Below, piece after piece: positions 9,007 through 18,562 of a stretch of 64,000 bases of DNA. Position 1 is the stretch's first letter, and each line of letters begins with the position of its first letter. Source of the stretch: Alkaliphilus oremlandii OhILAs (GTDB lineage Bacteria > Bacillota > Clostridia > Peptostreptococcales > Natronincolaceae); contig NC_009922.1 of assembly GCF_000018325.1 (NCBI RefSeq), forward strand, positions 930,001-994,000, in the 5' to 3' direction. A program made the translations under genes and the position numbers. A model generated the notes under the pieces. It saw only the letters and a list, made by a program, of their open reading frames with translations. It ran no database searches and was not told where the DNA came from.

Positions 9007-10431
9007 ATTAATCAAAATAAAAGAATTTATATAACTTATATTATAAATCTAGTTTTATTAATAACGATTTCTACAATCGCATCACTATCCTTGGGAAAAT
9101 TTGGAATAGGTAAAGAAAGTATCATTATGGTATTTATAGTAGGCGTTTTAGTGGTTACAGTATCTACGAATGGCTATATATATGGAATATTGGCCTCGGT
9201 GATCAGTGTATTTATCTTTAACTACTATTTTACAGTACCACTACACACCTTTATTACTTACCATACGAATGATATTGTGTTAATGGTTTCATTTTTGGTA
9301 GTATCCTTGATCTCGGGAACAATGACTAAAAGGTTTCAAAAACAACTATTAATTGCTAAAAAAAATGAGCATACTGCAAGGCTTCTATATAAAGTAACGG
9401 AAAGTTTTTTAAATATTACAGGTAAAAAAAATATTATTATGCAGGGGATAGATTATATTTATCAGAACACAAGCTATAGTAGTAAAGTATTTCTTTCAGA
9501 CGCTAAAGAGGCATATACCGATGATAGTAGAGCATTTGTAGTGGATGAGATGGACATTATGGAGATTCCAATTAAGGGCTTAACAAAGCAACTGGGTATA
9601 ATGCAGGTTGCATACTCTAAGAAAAATTTTAGTTTAGAGCATGAGCTGCTTATTAAAACGGTTGTAACACAAATGGGCATATCTTTAGATCGAGAGTTTA
9701 TTTATAATGAACGTGAAAATATTCGAATCGCTATGGAAAGAGAAAAGATGAGAAGTAATTTGCTTAGAGCGATATCTCATGATCTTAAAACGCCCTTAAC
9801 GGGTATTGTTGGTGCTAGTGGTGTTATATTAGAGAATCTAACGAAGTTAGATAATTGTAATATTAAAAAGTTGGTATGTGATATTAATGAAGAAGCTACT
9901 TGGCTAAGTAACCTTGTAGAGAACATTTTAAATATGACCCGGATTAGCGAAGGAAAGCTGATGATTGAAAAAAATTATGAAGTTGTAGATGATATTGTTT
10001 ATGAGGCCATTCGGCATGTAAAAAATTTTTCGAATACAAAAAACATATCAGTTTCTATGCCTGAGGAAGTTGTGATGGTTTTCATCGATGGAAAGTTAAT
10101 GGTTCAGGTTCTTATCAATCTATTGGACAATGCCATGAAGCATACAGGAGATGATTGTAAAATACAGATCACTGTATATGTGCATAATGATTCCGCAGTT
10201 TTTGAAGTATCAGACAATGGGTCAGGTATTGATAACAATATTGAGGATTCCTTATTTGACAGCTTTGTGACTTCATCGGTTAAAACAATAGATGGTAAAA
10301 GGGGGATGGGCTTAGGATTATCTATATGTAAATCTATTATAGAAGCACATCAAGGAACAATAACAGCTGGCAGATCAAAAGAAGGTGGCGCATTATTTAG
10401 ATTCACACTACCACTGATGGAGGAAAAATAA
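9007..10431 (+). CDS. KdpD-like sensor histidine kinase (DUF4118), probable ATT start
   Basis: A 474-residue kinase. Four N-terminal helices (about 12-125) form the DUF4118 module of KdpD, then a GAF-like region and a HisKA domain with RAISHDLKTPLTG (His near 258). HATPase boxes follow: NLLDNAMKHT, SDNGSGI and GMGLGLSICKS. The Usp/KdpD sensor module at the N-terminus of full KdpD is absent. No ATG, GTG or TTG lies near the ribosome site AAGGAGG (8993-8999). An in-frame ATT sits 7 nt after it at 9007; a TTG at 9091 would delete helix 1 and has no ribosome site. It overlaps the response regulator by 1 nt. Confidence 0.82.
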   Translation: MNQNKRIYITYIINLVLLITISTIASLSLGKFGIGKESIIMVFIVGVLVVTVSTNGYIYGILASVISVFIFNYYFTVPLHTFITYHTNDIVLMVSFLVVSLISGTMTKRFQKQLLIAKKNEHTARLLYKVTESFLNITGKKNIIMQGIDYIYQNTSYSSKVFLSDAKEAYTDDSRAFVVDEMDIMEIPIKGLTKQLGIMQVAYSKKNFSLEHELLIKTVVTQMGISLDREFIYNERENIRIAMEREKMRSNLLRAISHDLKTPLTGIVGASGVILENLTKLDNCNIKKLVCDINEEATWLSNLVENILNMTRISEGKLMIEKNYEVVDDIVYEAIRHVKNFSNTKNISVSMPEEVVMVFIDGKLMVQVLINLLDNAMKHTGDDCKIQITVYVHNDSAVFEVSDNGSGIDNNIEDSLFDSFVTSSVKTIDGKRGMGLGLSICKSIIEAHQGTITAGRSKEGGALFRFTLPLMEEK

Positions 10432-11126
10432 TGGAAGATAATTTAAGAATATTAATTATTGAAGACGATAAATATATATTGAACTTTATATCTCTTTCAT
10501 TAAAGACAAATGGTTATGTATTCGATACTGCCAAAACAGGCATACAAGGAATGTCTTTATTTTACAGCAATAATCCAGATGTAATCTTATTAGATTTAGG
10601 ACTACCGGATATCGATGGAATTGATATTATAAAGTCAATTCGCATGATTTCGGAAGTACCAATTTTAATAGTATCTGCAAGGGGAGAAGAAAAGGAAAAA
10701 ATTTCTGCCTTAGATGCAGGTGCAGACGATTATATTACAAAACCATTTCATATGGGTGAGCTTTTAGCACGCATTAGGGTGGTAGAACGAAAGCTAAAGA
10801 AAGCTGTTCAAGGGGATAATGCAGAAATATTTCAGCTGGACTATTTAACGATTGACTATGAAAGACGAATGGTTTTGGTTGATCATAAGGAAATTCATTT
10901 AACGCCCATTGAATACAAATTATTATTGCTTCTAGTGGAGAATAAAGGAAAGGTATTGACCCATAATTATATCCTAAAGAAAATATGGGGATATGGTGAA
11001 ACTGGTGATTCTAAATCCATTAGAGTTTTCATGGCCAATCTTAGAAGAAAAATAGAAAAAGATAAAACTTCTCCTAGATTTATTTTTACCGAAGTAGGTG
11101 TAGGCTATCGCTTTGCAAATGAATAA
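10431..11126 (+). CDS. KdpE-like OmpR family response regulator
   Basis: A 231-residue two-component regulator. The receiver domain (1-120) has the acidic pair EDD (11-13), phospho-acceptor Asp55 in LLDLGLPDIDG, and the conserved Lys in YITKPF. A winged-helix OmpR/PhoB DNA-binding domain follows (about 135-229), with LTPIEYKLLLLLVENKG and the recognition segment SKSIRVFMANLRRKIE. Its ATG overlaps the kinase stop by one base, so the pair is coupled. The nearest family is KdpE, yet no kdpFABC is present; the linked transporter is KtrAB. Repeats at 6363-6390 are candidate target sites. Confidence 0.9.
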   Translation: MEDNLRILIIEDDKYILNFISLSLKTNGYVFDTAKTGIQGMSLFYSNNPDVILLDLGLPDIDGIDIIKSIRMISEVPILIVSARGEEKEKISALDAGADDYITKPFHMGELLARIRVVERKLKKAVQGDNAEIFQLDYLTIDYERRMVLVDHKEIHLTPIEYKLLLLLVENKGKVLTHNYILKKIWGYGETGDSKSIRVFMANLRRKIEKDKTSPRFIFTEVGVGYRFANE

Positions 11127-11204
11127 GAAGATTTCTCATTGGAATGCAAACTGAGAAAGGTGCGAAATTCTTGCAATACATAAGTACTTAATATATAATA
11201 ACCT

Positions 11205-11360
11205 TATAATTTAATATGTGCGAATTTGGAAGCTGGGTGAAATTCCCACACTGTCCCGCAACTGTAATAGCAAAGTAGAGACAATAGGTCATTGGGAAGA
11301 CTGTTGTATACGTGAAGGCTTAAGTCAGGATACAAATGAAATGGTTTGCATAGAAGATTT
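11205..11360 (+). ncRNA. Cobalamin (B12) riboswitch
   Basis: The conserved core is readable: GCTGGGTGAAATTCCCAC (11232-11249), then CTGTCCCGCAACTGTAA (11251-11267), and the B12-box region AAGTCAGGATAC (11322-11333) near the 3-prime side. A terminator-like hairpin follows at 11419. The element sits directly upstream of cbiA-cbiP. Cobalamin riboswitches repress biosynthesis when adenosylcobalamin is abundant. Boundaries are approximate. Confidence 0.9.
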
Positions 11361-11418
11361 CCTTACGATGGATGGGGAGGTTTAATAGAAGTATCGTGTA
11401 TAATTTTGCCATTTTATA

Positions 11419-11458
11419 ACATCTATCTTATTTTTAGGATGGATGTTTTTTTATTTTG
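11419..11458 (+). terminator. Riboswitch expression-platform terminator
   Basis: Stem CATCTATC / GATGGATG with loop TTATTTTTAG is followed by seven T. It lies between the cobalamin aptamer and cbiA, where ligand binding would favour termination. Confidence 0.75.
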
Positions 11459-11531
11459 ACTATTTGAAAAACATATTGCTCTACAGTAAAAGATCATGTT
11501 AATTGAATCATAAATTATAAGGAGATACTCT

Positions 11532-12923
11532 ATGGAAAACAATAGGAAAGATAAAAAATTTATAAGTAAAAGAATTGGCAGGGTAATGATCGCAGGAACT
11601 GGCAGTGGATGTGGTAAAACTACAATTACTTGTGGTCTCTTAAAGGCACTTTTAAATAAAAATTTAAAGGTAGCCTCTTTTAAATGTGGACCGGATTATA
11701 TCGATCCCATGTTCCATTCCAGAATTACAGGAACGAAATCTCGCAATTTAGATATGGTTCTATGTGGAGAAAATACGGTAAAACAACTATTATCAGAGAA
11801 CAGTGATGGGATGGATATTTCTGTAATTGAAGGGGTTATGGGATTCTATGACGGACTGAGTGCCAACAGCGTTTCCTATTCCTCCAATGATATTTCCAAC
11901 AAAACAGATACGCCTGTAATCCTGGTTATCAATTGCAAGGGAACATTCCTATCAGCAGCGGCCATTGTGAAAGGATTTTTAGAGTTCTCTCCAAACAATA
12001 TTCAGGGCGTCATATTCAATGGAATCAACGAAGGGATGTATCCCGTCTATAAAGAGATCATTGAAGAACGAAATGGGATTAAAGTCCTTGGATTTATGCC
12101 AAATTTACCGGAGGCTGCCATTGAAAGCCGGCATCTCGGCTTGGTTACAGCAGAAGAGATTGATACGCTCAAAGAGAAAATTGACTTATTGGCAGAAAAT
12201 GCGGAGAAGTATATTGATCTAGAAGCTTTAATGGCGATTGCCAGTTCAGCTTCTCCTATTGAATATGAAAATCATTCAGTAGAGGCTGTAGGCTACGCAA
12301 GAGTGGCAGTAGCGATGGATAAGGCATTCTGCTTTTATTATGAGGATAGCTTAGAACTTTTAAAGAAGATGGGATTGGAATTGATTCCATTCTCTCCAAT
12401 GGAAGATCATCAACTGCCAAGGGATGTAGACGGCATCATCATAGGGGGCGGATACCCAGAACTCTATGGAGCAGCATTGTCTGGTAATGAACCTATGCTA
12501 GAGAGTATCCGAAAGGCTTTGAGTCAGAAGATTCCTGTATATGCTGAGTGTGGCGGCTTTATGTATTTAGGAACAAAAATTGAAGATTGGGATATGGTTG
12601 GTGCCATAGAGAATAAAAGTGTTTTAACCAACCGACTACAAAATTTTGGATACATTACATTGACGGCACAACAAGATAATCTTTTCTGTGAAAAAGGAGA
12701 AAGCATCAATGCCCATGAATTCCACTATTCAAAAAGCGACGTGGATGGAGAAGGATTCATTGCTACGAGAATATCCACAGGAAAACAACGATCCTGTATT
12801 GTTGCAGAGGATCATCTATTTACTGGGTATCCTCATATACACCTTTGGGGTAATGTGAAATTTGCAGAAAGATTCGTACAGAAATGCGTAGCCTATAGAA
12901 GTTCTAAGGAAAGCATCTTATAA
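11532..12923 (+). CDS. cbiA: Cobyrinate a,c-diamide synthase
   Basis: A 463-residue cytosolic enzyme that amidates the a- and c-side chains of cobyrinate with glutamine and ATP. The N-terminal dethiobiotin-synthetase-like ATPase has the P-loop GTGSGCGKT (about 22-30) and later VIEGVMGFYDG. The C-terminal triad glutamine amidotransferase domain has nucleophile Cys340 in YAECGGFMYLG and a late His in GYPHIHLWGN. Full length for CbiA/CobB. AAGGAGA precedes ATG. It heads a two-gene operon with cbiP under the cobalamin riboswitch. In anaerobes the substrate is Co-containing cobyrinate, hence the cbi name. Confidence 0.93.
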   Translation: MENNRKDKKFISKRIGRVMIAGTGSGCGKTTITCGLLKALLNKNLKVASFKCGPDYIDPMFHSRITGTKSRNLDMVLCGENTVKQLLSENSDGMDISVIEGVMGFYDGLSANSVSYSSNDISNKTDTPVILVINCKGTFLSAAAIVKGFLEFSPNNIQGVIFNGINEGMYPVYKEIIEERNGIKVLGFMPNLPEAAIESRHLGLVTAEEIDTLKEKIDLLAENAEKYIDLEALMAIASSASPIEYENHSVEAVGYARVAVAMDKAFCFYYEDSLELLKKMGLELIPFSPMEDHQLPRDVDGIIIGGGYPELYGAALSGNEPMLESIRKALSQKIPVYAECGGFMYLGTKIEDWDMVGAIENKSVLTNRLQNFGYITLTAQQDNLFCEKGESINAHEFHYSKSDVDGEGFIATRISTGKQRSCIVAEDHLFTGYPHIHLWGNVKFAERFVQKCVAYRSSKESIL

Positions 12924-12970
12924 CTTGAAAGACTTAAAGAATATAGAGATCGATATGGAGGATGAAGGTT

Positions 12971-14476
12971 ATGGCTAAAGCTATAATGGTTCAAGGAACG
13001 ATGTCCAATGCGGGAAAAAGTATCATTACTGCTGGATTATGTCGGATTTTTGCACAGGATGGATATAAAGTAGCGCCCTTTAAATCGCAGAACATGGCGC
13101 TGAACTCCTATATAACGAAGGATGGGCTTGAAATGGGAAGGGCTCAGGTTGTACAGGCGGAAGCATCATATAAAGAGCCCGATGTTCGAATGAATCCCAT
13201 TCTATTAAAACCCACCAGCAATAGAACGTCTCAAGTCATTGTCAATGGAGAAATTTTAGGCAATATGCCCGCTGGAGACTATTTTAAATACAAGACGAAG
13301 CTGATTCCAGATATTATGAAAGCATACAACAGCTTAGCAGAGGAAAATGATATCATCGTCATCGAAGGGGCTGGTAGCCCTGCTGAAATCAACTTAAAGC
13401 AGGAAGATATCGTCAACATGGGGATGGCAAAGCTAGCAAAAGCACCTGTCCTAATCGCTGGTGACATCGATCAAGGTGGAGTTTTCGCATCGTTGTACGG
13501 TACCTATATGCTTCAAAGTGAAGAAGAGAAGCAATATATTAAGGGAACAATTATCAATAAATTTCGGGGAGATTTAAAAATACTAGAACCGGGTCTCAAG
13601 ATGCTGGAGGACTTAATCCATATACCGACCCTTGGTGTTGTGCCTTATATGGACATTGACATTGACGATGAAGATAGCCTTTCCGATCGATTTTCCAATA
13701 AGAATTCCGGTGGCGATGTGGATATTGTCGTCATAAGACTACCTAGAATCTCCAACTTCACAGATTTCAATGTCTTTGAATATATGGAAGGGGTTTCTGT
13801 AAGATATATCACCAAACCTTCTCAGCTGAAAAATCCAGATTTAGTCATCCTGCCTGGTACAAAAAATACTTTAGGTGATTTAAAATGGCTGAGAGAAAGT
13901 GGGCTAGAAGCCAGCATTTTAAAATATGCTGCAGAAGGAAAGCCTGTTTTCGGTATCTGTGGTGGATACCAGATGCTAGGAAAAACCTTAAAAGATCCAT
14001 GGCATGTGGAAGAGGGCGGAGAGATATCGGGTTTAGGTTTAATCAACGCTGAAACAGTTTTTGAAAGGGAAAAGACTCGTAGTAGAGTAAAGGGACAGTT
14101 CCATCATCTTTCAGGAATTTTTGAAGGACTGAATCATAAGATTTTTGAGGGATATGAAATCCATATGGGTATTACAACACCCCTAGGAGGAGAAGCGTTC
14201 ACATCTTCTCTTGAGGCGATGGATGGCGGCGTAAAATCAGATGGACTCTGCAGTAATAATATTTACGGAACCTATGTTCATGGTATATTTGACGAAGGAC
14301 AGGTTGCCGAAACCATTATTAGAACATTGATGGAAAAGAAAGGGCTTGTATATGAGCCAAATAAAAATTTTAATATGGTAGAATATAAAAATAAAGAATA
14401 TGATAAGCTTGCAGATGCTTTAAGAAAAGCACTGGATATGGAAGCCATTTATAGAATCTTAAATGAGGGAATATAG
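12971..14476 (+). CDS. cbiP: Cobyric acid synthase
   Basis: A 501-residue enzyme that amidates the b, d, e and g side chains of adenosylcobyrinate a,c-diamide to give adenosylcobyric acid. [17 protein letters not shown] is the canonical opening with the ATP-binding loop. The GATase domain has Cys330 in [10 protein letters not shown] and His in GTYVHGIFD. The start at 12971 has GGAGG 9 nt upstream; the ATG nine bases earlier abuts the ribosome site and is less likely. It lies 47 nt behind cbiA. No other cobalamin genes are in the window, so the rest of the pathway is encoded elsewhere. Confidence 0.93.
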
Positions 14477-14486
14477 CAAGTTGAAC

Positions 14487-14531
14487 TAAAAAAATAAAGT
14501 GCAGCAATTCAGCCGCACTTTATTTTTTTAT
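14487..14531. terminator. Bidirectional terminator between cbiP and amidohydrolase
   Basis: Arms AAAATAAAGTGC and GCACTTTATTTT flank a GCAGCAATTCAGCC centre, with an A-tract and a T-tract on the outside. It separates converging genes. Confidence 0.85.
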
Positions 14532-14537
14532 GCTCTA

Positions 14538-16142
14538 TTAGTTGGATTTTTGATAGACAAACTCTCCATGAACCATGGTCTTTTCAACTGTAATATCTTT
14601 AATTTCCATTGGGTTTACAGTAAAGATATCTCTGTCTAATACGATAAGGTCCGCAACATAGCCTTCTTTCAATCTTCCTTTAAAATCCTCTTTCACTTCA
14701 TTAAAGGCACTGCCCATGGTATAAGCATCGATGGCATCTTCAATGGACATGCATTCCTTTGGATAAAAGCCTCCTGCTGGATTGCCATCCAATCGCATTC
14801 TGGTTACGGCGCAGTATAGATTTGGGAAAGGATTGCAGTTTTCCACAGGAGCATCGCTGCCGAAGCTGATTGGCGTACCAGATTGATACAGGGTATTAAA
14901 GGCATAGGAAGTACTTGTTAAATCTTTTCCGATGCGGGACTCTACAATGGTACTATCGTAATCTAAGAAAATCGGCTGGAACAGTACTGGGATATGGAGC
15001 CTTGTAATACGATCCAGCTGCTCCTGACTGGTGATCTGACAGTGAACGATACCGTGACGCAGTGAATTTTCTCCATTTTTCATAGTATTTTCATATGCAT
15101 TGAGCACACTTTCTACGGCGCCATCACCAATGGCATGGGTTACAACTCGAATACCATGCTCAGTAGCCAAGTCACATAGGTCTTGCAACTGCTCATCGCT
15201 GAGAGCTGCCACACCTTTTACACCGGGAGCATCTGCATAGTCATTTAACATTAAAGCTGTTCTTGCTCCAAGGGAGCCATCCTTAAATAGTTTTAAAGCA
15301 CCTCTTGAAAGAAAGTTTTCATCGTAGATTCCTGTTTGGTATTCTGTTTCAATATATTTTTTAAAATATTGGATATCCTGAAAGTTGAATTGATGGCTAT
15401 ATCGTAATTTTAATTTTCTGCTTTTGGAAATCTGATGAATAACATCCACTATTTTTTCATATTCATTACTCATGATATCGCAGGATTGAACGGAAGTTAT
15501 GCCAACGCTGAGCGCATAGTCCGCAGCTTTTAGAATTTGAGTCTCGATATAGTCCTCATCTTTTGGTGGAAGGATGGAGAGCAATAGCTTAACGGCATTT
15601 TCATTAAAGACACCGTTGGGTGTACCATCCCGTCCCAACTCGATGACACCACCGTCTACGGTGGTGTTGGCATCGACATGGAGCATTTCTAGAGCTTTTG
15701 TATTTCCTACAGCTACGTGTCCACACACTCTTTCAAAAACCAATGGAATATCCGTTGAGATCTGATCTAAGTCAAAACGGTTCAATAGACGTTTTTCCCC
15801 AGTTGTAAAGAAGTCTTGATTCCAGCCCCTGCCTTTTAATACTTCTAAATTCGGATTTCTCTCTAAGAAGGCTTTTCCCAGCGCAATGATATCATCAATG
15901 GATGTTGCACCGTTTAGTTCACAGGAGGACATGGCCTCGCCGATGGACATCAGGTGAAGGTGACTATCGTTCAGTCCCGGAATCACAGTTTTCTGCTGCA
16001 GATCTACAACTTGGTCCCCGGTGTTTTTAAGAATCTCTTCGTTTGATCCAATTTGTTGAATGATACCATCCTCAATCAAGAGAGCTTCTTTAAAAATCCC
16101 TTTTTCTACATAGATCTTACCGTTAAATAAAATTGTTTTCAT
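14538..16142 (-). CDS. YtcJ-like metal-dependent amidohydrolase
   Basis: A 534-residue protein of the amidohydrolase superfamily, YtcJ/exoenzyme-regulatory-protein type (Amidohydro_3). The beta-barrel metal motif is LNDSHLHLM (about 57-65), with later ligands in VTHAIGDGA and a C-terminal catalytic Asp in SFGSDAPVE. Members hydrolyse N-acyl amino acids, N-substituted formamides or similar amides; the substrate cannot be told here. AAGGAG lies 8 nt before ATG. It follows the lysine-riboswitch-controlled permease by 41 nt on the same strand with no terminator between, so it is probably cotranscribed and may process what the permease brings in. Confidence 0.85.
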   Translation of the reverse strand: MKTILFNGKIYVEKGIFKEALLIEDGIIQQIGSNEEILKNTGDQVVDLQQKTVIPGLNDSHLHLMSIGEAMSSCELNGATSIDDIIALGKAFLERNPNLEVLKGRGWNQDFFTTGEKRLLNRFDLDQISTDIPLVFERVCGHVAVGNTKALEMLHVDANTTVDGGVIELGRDGTPNGVFNENAVKLLLSILPPKDEDYIETQILKAADYALSVGITSVQSCDIMSNEYEKIVDVIHQISKSRKLKLRYSHQFNFQDIQYFKKYIETEYQTGIYDENFLSRGALKLFKDGSLGARTALMLNDYADAPGVKGVAALSDEQLQDLCDLATEHGIRVVTHAIGDGAVESVLNAYENTMKNGENSLRHGIVHCQITSQEQLDRITRLHIPVLFQPIFLDYDSTIVESRIGKDLTSTSYAFNTLYQSGTPISFGSDAPVENCNPFPNLYCAVTRMRLDGNPAGGFYPKECMSIEDAIDAYTMGSAFNEVKEDFKGRLKEGYVADLIVLDRDIFTVNPMEIKDITVEKTMVHGEFVYQKSN

Positions 16143-16183
16143 TCCATCATCTCCTTGGTCATTTATGTTGTCCTATATTTTAA

Positions 16184-17563
16184 TTAAATCGTACGTGCAA
16201 TTTTTTTCCTATCAAAGTATAGGTAGAATAAGATGCCGATCGCAGGAACGGCCAACCCAATAAGTGAAGTGAAAGGGTCCTCTATCAGGGTGTTGATCAT
16301 CAATGCAACAAATATAAACGTTGTTAAGATTACGGTTAAAGGATAGGCAATGACTTTGTAAGGTCTTTCTAAATTCGGAAACTTTCTTCGGTAGATAATC
16401 ACAGAGAATACACTTAAAGTATTGAATAGCATCCCAGAAAATACAACCAATGAGGTCAACTGGTTTAAATCCCTTAACAGTATTAAAGCGATGGAGATTG
16501 CGCATTGGAAAAGTAAGGCTGCAGATGGTACTTTATATACGGGGTGAAGCTTCTTAAAGCTTTGAAAGAAGTGACCCTCTTCACTCATGGCGTAATACAT
16601 TCTTGGAAAAGCAAGAATACAGCCATTTAATGAGCCGAACATGGAAATAATCATTCCCATGGTAACCAATAGGCTTCCGGCTCTTCCCATCAATCTTTCT
16701 GCTGCGTAGCTTCCTAAGTAAAATTGATTACTTTCAATAAGACCTTGTATTTCAGAAAACGGTAGAACGCGATACACGGAATAATTGAATAATGTATAGA
16801 GTGCTGTGATAGAAGCGATAGAAATGATAATTGCTAAAGGCAGATTTCTCCTTGGGTTCTTCACTTCTTCTGCTACAGTATTTAAATTGGTCCAGCCTTC
16901 ATATGCCCACAGACTGGCAACCACTGCAAATGCGACCATGCTGACGATGGACCCAAAGCTTGCCGTTGTAGTTTTAGGAACCAGACTTAAGTCGGGAGAA
17001 ACCTCACCGAAAATGAGACCTAAAATCATAATAATAAAGATTGGAATTAATTTTGCTACCATGGATATGTTTTGTAGCTTCGACCCCATTTTAACACCGA
17101 AGTAGTTTACTGCAGTTAAGCCGAGGATTAAAGCGATGGCAGTAAGTTTAATTCCAAGTGGACTCATAGGTACAATGGCACTTAAAGCGCTGGGTAAGGC
17201 AATAGCTATAGCCGCAATAGATCCAGGTCCACCGATCAACCAGTTATTAAAACCGCTTAAAAAACCCACCATGGGGGAGAAGGCCTTGTTCAAATATACT
17301 GTAGAACCTCCCGCCGCAGGGTCCGAGGCACCGAGCTCAGCATAACAAATACCACCTAATAAGGATACCATACCACCAATAATCCAGCTGAGCAAGGCTA
17401 AGCCTAAGCTCATTCCTGTTCTCATTAACACGTAGGACCCTAAATAGAAAATACCGGACCCAACCATGATCCCTCCTAAAATACTAACGCCGCCAAATAG
17501 GCTTATTTCTTTTTTAAAACCAGCATCAATCCTTGTCGTTGATTGTTGCGCATTATTCGACAT
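16184..17563 (-). CDS. APC family amino acid permease under lysine riboswitch
   Basis: A 459-residue transporter with twelve predicted membrane helices. The helix 1 substrate motif GGIMVGSGIFYLG and the helix 6 segment FAVVASLWAYEGWTN are typical of the LAT/APC branch that moves amino acids. GAAGGAGG precedes ATG. The long leader contains a clear lysine riboswitch with its own terminator, so lysine or a lysine-related compound is the probable signal and likely substrate. Transport direction is not shown by sequence: LAT-type members are often exchangers. The amidohydrolase gene follows in the same direction. Confidence 0.88.
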   Translation of the reverse strand: MSNNAQQSTTRIDAGFKKEISLFGGVSILGGIMVGSGIFYLGSYVLMRTGMSLGLALLSWIIGGMVSLLGGICYAELGASDPAAGGSTVYLNKAFSPMVGFLSGFNNWLIGGPGSIAAIAIALPSALSAIVPMSPLGIKLTAIALILGLTAVNYFGVKMGSKLQNISMVAKLIPIFIIMILGLIFGEVSPDLSLVPKTTTASFGSIVSMVAFAVVASLWAYEGWTNLNTVAEEVKNPRRNLPLAIIISIASITALYTLFNYSVYRVLPFSEIQGLIESNQFYLGSYAAERLMGRAGSLLVTMGMIISMFGSLNGCILAFPRMYYAMSEEGHFFQSFKKLHPVYKVPSAALLFQCAISIALILLRDLNQLTSLVVFSGMLFNTLSVFSVIIYRRKFPNLERPYKVIAYPLTVILTTFIFVALMINTLIEDPFTSLIGLAVPAIGILFYLYFDRKKIARTI

Positions 17564-17660
17564 ATAGATTCCTCCTTCTAAGATAAGTAAACTTGATGGA
17601 TGTTAAGGAATTATTCATAACTTCCTATACATTTATTTTATATTTCTATTAAAAATCGAT

Positions 17661-17698
17661 ACAAAAAAAGCACCTAACAGAACGCGTCAGATGCTTAT
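17661..17698 (-). terminator. Lysine riboswitch terminator
   Basis: On the minus strand AGCATCTGAC / GTTAGGTGCT pairs with one wobble around loop GCGTTCT, followed by seven T. It sits between the lysine aptamer and the permease gene and is the expected off-state hairpin. Confidence 0.8.
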
Positions 17699-17699
17699 A

Positions 17700-17940
17700 T
17701 GCGAGTAGCAAAGCTAAAGACAGTCCTCTCTCCCTTCGTGCTCAGTGTGAGATAGCGCAACATCAAAGTACTGAGCTCGTACAATGATGACAGTCCTGTA
17801 CCTATTCGATACAGACCCAGCAACAGATTTTGGTTTCTGAAGCTTCGGCGGTAGTTCCTTTTCTTATATGTCATTGGCTTCCGACCTTTATATAAGTACT
17901 CTTAACAACCGCGCCTCTACCCCACCCGAAAGGATGAGGA
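17700..17940 (-). ncRNA. Lysine riboswitch (L box)
   Basis: Reading the minus strand, the conserved pieces appear in order: GGGGTAGAGGCGCGGTTG, then AAGAGTA, GGTCGGAAGCC, CTACCGCCGAAGC, GTTGCTGGGTCTG, GGACTGTCATC and the closing AGGACTGTCTTTAGC. This is the five-stem L-box aptamer (GGTAGAGGCGCG and CCGCCGAAG are diagnostic). It lies between a consensus promoter and the APC permease. Lysine should switch expression off through the adjacent terminator. Confidence 0.92.
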
Positions 17941-17959
17941 TTTTTATTGAATTTTGTAT

Positions 17960-17988
17960 ATAATATCACGATGCCCAAATATTGTCAA
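17960..17988 (-). promoter_or_regulatory. Sigma-A promoter for the lysine-riboswitch transcript
   Basis: On the minus strand TTGACA (17988-17983) and TATTAT (17965-17960) are separated by exactly 17 bp, placing the transcript start just ahead of the aptamer. Confidence 0.8.
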
Positions 17989-18095
17989 CCTGGAATGAAA
18001 ATTTAGGAGGATGAATTTCTCTAATAAAAAATAATGGATTAGGGCATAGATAAACTAAGCAGTACCTAATAAATTAATGAGGAGCGATCAGTAAT

Positions 18096-18299
18096 ATGAG
18101 TAAACTTCAAGGAGAAAAACTAGGTTTAAGAGAAAATGAAACAAATCGATTAATTTCCATATATCCCTATGAGGTTAAAGGGACAGATGCTGAAATCGAA
18201 AAAAAGGTGAAGGATTGGTTCTATAAACAAGGATGTGCCAATGAAGATGTTCTATTGAATGCTTATGTAGATATCTTAAAGGATCAGGAAATAGATTGA
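18096..18299 (+). CDS. Small hypothetical protein (67 residues)
   Basis: A soluble, highly charged 67-residue protein that I do not recognise. It is predicted mostly helical, with a Lys/Glu-rich middle (GTDAEIEKKVKDWFYKQG) and a single cysteine. GAGGAG lies about 11 nt before ATG, a slightly long spacing. It stands alone between the divergent lysine-riboswitch promoter and the nucleobase permease. Codon use looks normal, which supports a real gene, but no motif indicates function. Confidence 0.5.
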   Translation: MSKLQGEKLGLRENETNRLISIYPYEVKGTDAEIEKKVKDWFYKQGCANEDVLLNAYVDILKDQEID

Positions 18300-18562
18300 T
18301 GATTTGTCAGAAGGATTTTATGATTGTGATATTTTGACTAATAAAGGGTCTATAGAAATAAAAAGATTAGTAAAATCTAATAAAGGTAATTTGAATTCCA
18401 TATAGAATTTTAAGATTAGTTGGAAAATACAGAAAACTACACAGGGGCTATTTACAGTATTTACTAAGTCAACTTGTTATATTACAATAAAACAGGTTGA
18501 TTTAAATAAAAGCAAGTGGGGGTTTAGATTCAAGTAAAACTAAAAAAAGAGGAGGTTGTTAT
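18300..18562. other. Intergenic leader before the nucleobase permease
   Basis: This AT-rich 263-bp stretch shows no frame of note. I looked for purine, preQ1 and other riboswitch cores and saw none. AGAGGAGG at its end is the ribosome site for the permease. A promoter is expected here but no convincing -35/-10 pair stood out. Confidence 0.4.

Noticed and set aside
18300..18562. Possible purine riboswitch before the nucleobase permease
   Set aside because: The conserved J1/2, J2/3 and loop sequences are absent.
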